DNA from: Porphyromonadaceae bacterium
Lineage (GTDB): Bacteria; Bacteroidota; Bacteroidia; Bacteroidales; Dysgonomonadaceae
DNA length: 12,353 nucleotides
NCBI GenBank assembly: GCA_022840285.1
Contig: JALHIE010000011.1
Span: 1-12,353 of the forward strand
Direction of reading: 5' to 3'
The first letter of the stretch is position 1; each line of letters begins with the position of its first letter. Shown here one piece after another: positions 8,272 to 12,353 of this stretch. The translations under genes were made by a program, and so were the position numbers. The notes under the pieces are model-generated. The model was given only the letters and a program-made list of their open reading frames with translations, did no database searches and was not told where the DNA came from.

Positions 8272-9765
8272 TCATTCTACAAACTTATTCACCGCATCTA
8301 TGAAAGCTTCCACGGAAGCCGAGACGATATCGGTGTTTGCCGAGAAGCCGTAGTACAGCATCCCGTTGTGTTCCACCTGCATGTGGACCTTGCCCACGTC
8401 GTCGCTTCCGCGGTTGATGGCCTGGATCAGGAACTCCTGAATGATTGTCTCGCGGCTGATGATCTTCTTCACCGCCTTTATCGCCGCGTCCACCGGTCCG
8501 TTCCCGGTTGCCGATGCCTCGAAGTGCTCCCCGGCGATGTTCAGCCCGATGCTGGCCACGTTACGCAGCCCCACGCCGCAGGTGACCTGCAGGTAATCGA
8601 TCTGGATGCGGTTCATGCGGGACTCTTTTCCGACCAGGGTGAGGATATCGTCGTCCTTGATGTCTTTTTTCCTGTCGGCGAGGGAGAGGAACTTCTGGTA
8701 CACGTCATCCAGTTCGCCGTTATCGAGATCCACTCCCAGCAGGGCCAGCCGGTTCTTCAACGCGGCGCGGCCGCTCCGTGCCGTCAGCACGATGGAGTTT
8801 TCGTCGATCCCCACGTCTTTCGGGTCGATGATCTCGTACGTTTCCACGTTCTTCAGCACGCCGTCCTGGTGGATGCCCGAGGAGTGCGCGAAAGCGTTCC
8901 GGCCGACGATGGCCTTGTTGGGCTGGACGGGCATGTTCATCAACGTGGAGACCAGCCGGCTGGTGGAGTATATCTTGGTGGTGTTGATGTTGGTGTCGAA
9001 CCCGAGGTCCTTGTGGCTCTTCAGGGCCATCACCACTTCTTCGAGCGAGGTGTTTCCCGCCCGTTCCCCGATCCCGTTGATGGTCACTTCCACCTGGCGG
9101 GCGCCGTTGAGGACCCCCGAGAGGGTGTTGGCCGTGGCCATCCCCAGGTCCTGGTGGCAATGCGTGGAGAGGATAGTGTTCTTCAGGTCCACGTGGTCCA
9201 CCAGGTATTTGATCTTTGCGCCGTAGGCGTTCGGGAAGCAGTAACCGGTGGTGTCGGGGATGTTGACCACGGTGGCTCCGGCGTTCACGACGGCCTGCAC
9301 CACGCGGGCGAGGTACTCGTTGTCGGTGCGTCCGGCATCCTCGGCGTAGAACTCCACATCGTCCACGAACCGGCGGGCATGCTTCACGGCCTTGACAGCC
9401 CGTTCGATGATCTCTTCGCGGTTGGAGTTGAACTTGTGCCTGATGTGTATGTCGGATGTGCCGATCCCGGTGTGTATCCGTTTGCGTTTGGCGTACTTCA
9501 GCGATTCGGCGGCCACCTCGATGTCTTTCTCCACCGCGCGGGTGAGGGCACATATGACGGGCCAGGTGACGGCTTTGGAGATCTCCACCACCGAGTTGAA
9601 GTCGCCCGGACTGGATACCGGGAACCCCGCTTCGATGACATCCACCCCCAGCAGCTCCAGGGCTTTGGCCACCTGTATCTTTTCGATGGTGTTCAACTGA
9701 CACCCGGGGACCTGCTCCCCGTCGCGCAACGTAGTGTCAAAGACATAAATTCGTTCCATTATCAT
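8272..9765 (-). CDS. leuA: 2-isopropylmalate synthase
   Basis: First committed enzyme of leucine synthesis: 2-oxoisovalerate + acetyl-CoA to 2-isopropylmalate, usually feedback-inhibited by leucine. 497 residues, complete. The catalytic barrel starts VFDTTLRDGEQVPG (Arg14, Asp15), with GIGTSDIHI, EFYAEDAGRTD, metal-binding His202/His204 in STHCHQDLGMATAN, and NGIGERAGNTSLEE. The hinge carries AFAHSSGIHQDG. The C-terminal allosteric domain (DYLQVTCGVG..., GNGPVDAAIKA) is present. The start could be 9765 (MIMERI) or 9759 (MERI); both fit homologues. It is the first structural gene after the attenuator and distinct in subfamily from the CimA-like gene of the same cluster. Confidence 0.97.
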   Translation of the reverse strand: MIMERIYVFDTTLRDGEQVPGCQLNTIEKIQVAKALELLGVDVIEAGFPVSSPGDFNSVVEISKAVTWPVICALTRAVEKDIEVAAESLKYAKRKRIHTGIGTSDIHIRHKFNSNREEIIERAVKAVKHARRFVDDVEFYAEDAGRTDNEYLARVVQAVVNAGATVVNIPDTTGYCFPNAYGAKIKYLVDHVDLKNTILSTHCHQDLGMATANTLSGVLNGARQVEVTINGIGERAGNTSLEEVVMALKSHKDLGFDTNINTTKIYSTSRLVSTLMNMPVQPNKAIVGRNAFAHSSGIHQDGVLKNVETYEIIDPKDVGIDENSIVLTARSGRAALKNRLALLGVDLDNGELDDVYQKFLSLADRKKDIKDDDILTLVGKESRMNRIQIDYLQVTCGVGLRNVASIGLNIAGEHFEASATGNGPVDAAIKAVKKIISRETIIQEFLIQAINRGSDDVGKVHMQVEHNGMLYYGFSANTDIVSASVEAFIDAVNKFVE

Positions 9766-9788
9766 CTAAATTAGTTGTTTTTTACAAG

Positions 9789-9822
9789 AAAAAAACCTTT
9801 CCCACACGGTGAGAAAGGTTTT
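9789..9822 (-). terminator. Attenuator terminator upstream of leuA
   Basis: On the minus strand AAAACCTTTC (9822-9813) pairs perfectly with GAAAGGTTTT (9801-9792) around an 11-nt loop. The stem leads into a run of seven T (9795-9789). This is a rho-independent terminator placed between the leader peptide and leuA, 24 nt before the leuA start codon, so it would stop transcription before the operon rather than after a gene. See the antiterminator entry for its competing fold. Confidence 0.85.
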
Positions 9823-9871
9823 CTTTATTTTTAATTGTTTTTTATTTCAATATCGATATACCGGTCTCACC
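9808..9871 (-). promoter_or_regulatory. Antiterminator pairing of the leu/ilv attenuator
   Basis: On the minus strand GGTGAGACCGGT (9871-9860), overlapping the leader stop codon, can pair with ACCTTTCTCACC (9819-9808). That gives 7 bp (GGTGAGA/TCTCACC), a 2x2 internal mismatch, then 3 bp (GGT/ACC). The second strand includes most of the 5' arm of the terminator, so the two folds exclude each other. A ribosome reaching the leader stop would mask the first strand and allow termination. One stalled on the Ile/Val/Leu codons upstream would leave it free and permit read-through. The pairing is read from sequence; the mechanism is inferred by analogy with the proteobacterial ilv and leu attenuators. 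Confidence 0.7.
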
Positions 9872-9932
9872 CCCTGAAATTATCCAGAAGTAGAATGGAA
9901 ATGACTAGAATAGCGATAGAATGATTGTTCAT
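9867..9932 (-). CDS. Branched-chain amino acid leader peptide of the leu/ilv operon
   Basis: Short frame of 21 codons from ATG at 9932 to TGA at 9869-9867. It begins MNNH and continues SIAILVISILLL, then DNFRG. It contains four Ile (6, 8, 11, 13), four Leu (9, 14-16) and one Val (10), nine of 21 residues and clustered in codons 6-16, including three consecutive Leu codons. The composition matches the three products of the operon downstream. The stop codon sits inside the antiterminator strand and the terminator follows 44 nt later. No homology is claimed: the call rests on position, codon content and the two alternative RNA folds. Similar in design to E. coli ilvL/leuL, but the peptide is shorter. 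Confidence 0.82.
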   Translation of the reverse strand: MNNHSIAILVISILLLDNFRG

Positions 9933-9993
9933 TGACAAAACGGAAAAATTGTTTTTTTAATTGTCTGCAAAGAAAAAGCAAAAAAACGGAATA

Positions 9994-10075
9994 ACAAAAT
10001 ATTTTCCAGTTTTTATTCAAAAAAAATTACGATTTGAAATAAAAAAAGAGTGATCGATTACAAAATATTTTTCCC
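9994..10075. repeat. Two-copy AT-rich direct repeat upstream of the leader peptide
   Basis: ACAAAATATTTT occurs at 9994-10005 and again at 10060-10071, each followed by CC after zero or one extra T, 66 nt apart. The core AAAATATTTT is a palindrome. The intergenic stretch 9933-10208 is otherwise very AT-rich and contains no gene. On the minus strand the leader-proximal copy gives TATTTTG (10001-9995), with TTTG 16 nt further upstream (10021-10018). This is a near but imperfect match to the Bacteroidota -7/-33 promoter, so the leu operon promoter may lie here. The repeats could be regulator sites or chance in AT-rich DNA. Confidence 0.4.
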
Positions 10076-10173
10076 TGAAAAATGAATACCTTGTTTATCA
10101 GCGAATTAGCCTGTTTGTTGTGTATGTAGGGTTCCGCCGGACAAAAGGGGGCGTCATTACTAAAAATTATCGC

Positions 10174-10181
10174 TATTTTTG
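10174..10181 (+). promoter_or_regulatory. Bacteroidota -7 promoter box for the DMT exporter
   Basis: TATTTTTG is an exact match to the TAnnTTTG -7 element of the Bacteroidota housekeeping sigma factor, 27 nt before the ATG at 10209. That would give a short 5' leader. No convincing TTTG -33 box is seen at the expected distance. Confidence 0.5.
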
Positions 10182-10208
10182 CGTGCCGGATTATTCGGAG
10201 CAGATCGA

Positions 10209-11102
10209 ATGAAAGAAAACAGTAAAGCCCTTTTATATACCGCTATTGCCGTTGCCAGCTGGTCGACGGTTGCCTCCGCCTTCAAGATCGGGTTGCGCCA
10301 CTACGGCTCCTTTGAACTGATTCTGGTGTCGGCCGTCACCGCGATGCTGGTTTTTGCGGGGGTGATCACCTTTCAGAAAAAATGGCCTTTGTTGCGGAGG
10401 CTGACCTTGAGGGAGGCGGGGAGCTATGCTTTCACCGGCCTGTTGAATCCCGCCCTCTATTACCTGATCCTTTTCAGGTCGTACGACTTGTTGCCGGCGC
10501 AGGTGGCGCAGCCCATCAATTATTTCTGGCCCATCCTGCTGGCCTTGTTGCTGGCGGTGATCGAGAAAACGCCCATTGCTCCGTTCAAGTTTGTAGGGAT
10601 GATGCTTTCGTTTGGCGGTGTGGCGCTGATCTCCCTGGGTACCGAGGGCCTTGTGGGGGTGGAGTTGTCGAAGCCGGGAATCCTATTGGCGTTTTTCAGC
10701 GCGTTCCTGTGGGCCTCCTTTTGGATTGTTAACCGGCGGAACAGGAAGGTGGACGGTATCGTGGGGTTGTTCCTGAGTTTTCTGTCGGGTTCGGTCTACC
10801 TGTCGCTCGCCGCGCTCGTTGTTCCGGTCTACCTGGGCTCTTTGCCGGGACTCTTGTCGGCCGTCTACGTGGGGTTGTTCGAGATGGCCGTGCCGTTCAT
10901 CTTTTTCGGGCTGGCGTTGCAGAAGACCGCCAATCCCGCGCTGACCAACCAGTTGTGCTACCTTTCTCCTTTCGCCTCCCTTTTCCTTATCCATGCGGTG
11001 CTGGGTGAGACCATCTATTTCACCACTTACGGCGGCCTGCTCCTGATTGTTTCCGGCATTCTGCTGAACGAATACCTGGGTAAGCGCCGGGTGAGGATTT
11101 AA
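10209..11102 (+). CDS. DMT-superfamily (EamA, YddG-like) inner-membrane exporter
   Basis: 297-residue integral membrane protein with ten hydrophobic segments, roughly 6-24, 34-54, 70-89, 96-118, 127-144, 156-174, 183-206, 214-236, 248-265 and 271-289. These form two EamA-type five-helix halves. QPINYFWPILLALLLAV (101-117) and FLWASFWIVNRRNRK resemble the VNYLWPSLTILFAIL and FIWAAYCTVTNKY segments of the aromatic amino acid exporter YddG. Export of an amino acid or related metabolite is therefore likely, but the substrate is not readable from the sequence. The gene diverges from the branched-chain operon across a 276-nt spacer (measured from the leader peptide), so export of a branched-chain product is possible but unproven. 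The ATG at 10209 is preferred over a TTG at 10179 that lies inside the promoter box. It looks complete. Confidence 0.9.
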   Translation: MKENSKALLYTAIAVASWSTVASAFKIGLRHYGSFELILVSAVTAMLVFAGVITFQKKWPLLRRLTLREAGSYAFTGLLNPALYYLILFRSYDLLPAQVAQPINYFWPILLALLLAVIEKTPIAPFKFVGMMLSFGGVALISLGTEGLVGVELSKPGILLAFFSAFLWASFWIVNRRNRKVDGIVGLFLSFLSGSVYLSLAALVVPVYLGSLPGLLSAVYVGLFEMAVPFIFFGLALQKTANPALTNQLCYLSPFASLFLIHAVLGETIYFTTYGGLLLIVSGILLNEYLGKRRVRI

Positions 11103-11163
11103 GAAAAAATAACAAGTTTCCGTGCAAGGTTTCGGCTTTCGATGGATTTACAGGGTAAAGCGA

Positions 11164-11934
11164 ATGCAACAATTAAAAACAATGAAAACGATGAAAACGA
11201 TGAAGAGTTCTACATTACTTTTAACCGCGGGAATGCTGTTCGGCTTCCTGCTCTTTCCGTCCTGTCAGGACGACGACAAGGATGTCAACCGCTTGTATCC
11301 CAATGCGCTGGTGACCGTGAAGCATGCCGGAGACGAGACCGTTTTTCTGCAGCTGGACGACCAGACGACGCTGCTTCCGGTGAACCTGGCCACCTCGCCC
11401 TTTGGAGAGAAAGAGGTCCGGGCGCTGGTGAACTACGAAGAGGTGGACAAGCCAAGGGGCGTGTACGACCAGGCGGTGCACGTGAACTGGATCGACAGTA
11501 TTCGTACGAAAGCGATGGCACCCAACCTGGGGGATGAGAACGACGCGAAGTACGGTATCGACCCCGTAGAGATCGTGCGCGACTGGGTGACCGTTGCCGA
11601 AGACGGCTACCTCACGCTCCGTTTCCGGACGACGTGGGGTTATCCACGGGTTGTTCACTCCGTGAACCTTATCCCGACCAACAATCCCGAGAATCCGTAT
11701 GAGGTGGAGTTCCGCCACAACGCCAACGGCGATATCGGTGACAGGTATGGGGACGGCCTGGTGGCTTTCCGGCTCGACAACCTGCCCGACACGGAAGGGG
11801 ATACGGTGAAGCTGAAGTTGAAATGGAAATCGTTTAGCGGTGAGAAATCGGTGGAGTTTGACTACAAGACGCGTGCCGCGATGCCCGCCAGCTCTGCCGT
11901 GGCTGCTGAACGCAGTGTAATCCCATTGCAATAA
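11164..11934 (+). CDS. NigD-like lipoprotein
   Basis: 256-residue predicted lipoprotein. A lysine-rich n-region and hydrophobic segment (LLLTAGMLFGFLLF) precede a Bacteroidota-style lipobox ending FPSC34. The mature end, CQDDDKD, has acidic residues directly after the cysteine, like the lipoprotein export signals that send Bacteroidota lipoproteins to the cell surface. The rest resembles the NigD-like family of Bacteroidales (N-terminal beta domain near YPNALVTVKHAGDETVFLQLDD, C-terminal domain near DGYLTLRFRTTWG and VEFRHNANGD). The biochemical role of that family is unknown to me. The 61-nt gap after the exporter allows co-transcription. Several in-frame ATGs (11164, 11182, 11191, 11200) make the start uncertain. 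11164 is taken because AGGG lies a suitable distance upstream. Confidence 0.85.
   Translation: MQQLKTMKTMKTMKSSTLLLTAGMLFGFLLFPSCQDDDKDVNRLYPNALVTVKHAGDETVFLQLDDQTTLLPVNLATSPFGEKEVRALVNYEEVDKPRGVYDQAVHVNWIDSIRTKAMAPNLGDENDAKYGIDPVEIVRDWVTVAEDGYLTLRFRTTWGYPRVVHSVNLIPTNNPENPYEVEFRHNANGDIGDRYGDGLVAFRLDNLPDTEGDTVKLKLKWKSFSGEKSVEFDYKTRAAMPASSAVAAERSVIPLQ
11173..11208 (+). repeat. 9-bp tandem repeat carrying alternative start codons
   Basis: ATGAAAACG is perfectly repeated at 11182-11190 and 11191-11199. It is flanked by a degenerate unit TTAAAAACA before and ATGAAGAGT after. Each full unit encodes Met-Lys-Thr in frame with the lipoprotein, giving LKT-MKT-MKT-MKS at the signal peptide n-region. 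Copy-number change would alter only the number of N-terminal MKT units and possible start codons. Confidence 0.9.
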
Positions 11935-11984
11935 TTGCTTGCCGGGTGGCATAAGGAGTTGTTCCGAAAATCGATAAAAGGCTG

Positions 11985-11992
11985 TACCTTTG
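11985..11992 (+). promoter_or_regulatory. Bacteroidota -7 promoter box for the sigma factor gene
   Basis: TACCTTTG fits TAnnTTTG exactly, 70 nt before the ATG at 12063. A possible -33 element, GTTG, lies at 11958-11961, with a slightly long spacing of 23 nt. A small hairpin (AAAGG / CCTTT, 11999-12012) followed by TT lies just downstream. It is too weak to call a terminator. Confidence 0.45.
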
Positions 11993-12062
11993 TGTGGTAA
12001 AGGTGCGCCTTTTTCGTAAAGGGGAGAGCGTATTTTAGTGTTGGTTCGAACAAAATCCGTAA

Positions 12063-12353
12063 ATGATCAGAGACGAAAACAAAGAGCAGGCCCTTCTTCA
12101 GCAGGTTGTACGCGGCAATACGATGGCCATGAAGAAGTTTTACGACACCTATTCGGGGTATCTTACCGCGGTATGCTCTCGTTACGTCCCGGACAAAGAG
12201 GATGTAAAGGATGTCTTGCAGGAAAGCTTCATTAAGATTTTCAGGGCAATAGGCAAGTTCGAATATAAAGGGGCGGGATCGTTAAAAGCGTGGTCGGCCC
12301 GCATTGTAGTCAATGAAGCGTTGAGACATATCCGGGAAAGCAATAAGCTGAAG
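12063..12353 (+). CDS. ECF-type RNA polymerase sigma-70 factor (5' part, runs off window)
   Basis: The first 97 residues are present. They include the region 2 core DVKDVLQESFIKIFRAIGKF (47-66), which binds the RNA polymerase clamp, and the following SLKAWSARIVVNEALRHIRESNK (73-95) that recognises the -10 element. The preceding helix GNTMAMKKFYDTYSGYLTAVCSRYV is the usual sigma-70 region 2 start. Region 4 lies outside the window. Length and sequence fit the ECF sigma factors common in Bacteroidota, often followed by an anti-sigma gene, which cannot be checked here. It follows the lipoprotein by 128 nt and seems to have its own promoter. Confidence 0.92.
   Translation, partial: MIRDENKEQALLQQVVRGNTMAMKKFYDTYSGYLTAVCSRYVPDKEDVKDVLQESFIKIFRAIGKFEYKGAGSLKAWSARIVVNEALRHIRESNKLK

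Noticed and set aside
8035..9774. A 579-codon open frame on the plus strand opposite leuA and the start of leuC
   Set aside because: It mirrors GC-rich codons of well-conserved genes, has no recognisable domain and no promoter. The minus-strand genes are unmistakable. The same applies to the long plus-strand frames at 4-1023, 1767-2627, 4742-5782 and 6867-7799.
11999..12014. Hairpin AAAGG-TGCG-CCTTT as terminator of the lipoprotein gene
   Set aside because: Only 5 bp with two extra T. It lies at the predicted transcription start of the next gene, so the evidence is too weak.
12038..12235. 65-codon plus-strand frame overlapping the sigma factor start
   Set aside because: Out-of-frame shadow. 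The frame from 12063 encodes clear sigma-70 region 2.

Overview
The window looks like Bacteroidota, most likely order Bacteroidales. The evidence is fairly GC-rich genes separated by AT-rich spacers, little Shine-Dalgarno signal, Bacteroidota-type TAnnTTTG -7 boxes, a NigD-like surface lipoprotein, and a Leptospira/Bacteroidales-type citramalate synthase. A member of the Dysgonomonadaceae (Proteiniphilum-like) would fit, but this is a guess.

Positions 10-9932 (minus strand) hold one branched-chain amino acid cluster. In transcription order it runs: leader peptide, attenuator, leuA, leuC, leuD, cimA, leuB, ilvD, ilvB, and it continues off the left edge, where ilvN would be expected. LeuA, LeuC/LeuD and LeuB make leucine. 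CimA starts a threonine-independent route to 2-oxobutyrate that reuses LeuCD and LeuB. IlvB and IlvD carry the shared isoleucine/valine steps. IlvC, IlvN and a transaminase are not in the window.

Upstream of leuA is a textbook-style translation-coupled attenuator. A 21-codon leader peptide (9932-9867) carries a run of Ile, Leu and Val codons. A perfect 10-bp terminator stem with a T-run lies 24 nt before leuA. A competing antiterminator pairing starts at the leader stop codon.

Three genes at the distal end of the cluster appear to lack internal blocks conserved in their families. ilvD has two out-of-frame losses, and ilvB and cimA have one apparent in-frame loss each. leuA, leuC, leuD and leuB look complete. 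Either the pathway is decaying or this stretch of the assembly is wrong. A hexanucleotide tandem repeat sits directly before the ilvD start.

Positions 10141-12353 (plus strand, divergent) hold a YddG-like DMT/EamA exporter, a NigD-like lipoprotein whose start region is a 9-bp tandem repeat, and the 5' part of an ECF-type sigma factor that runs off the right edge.
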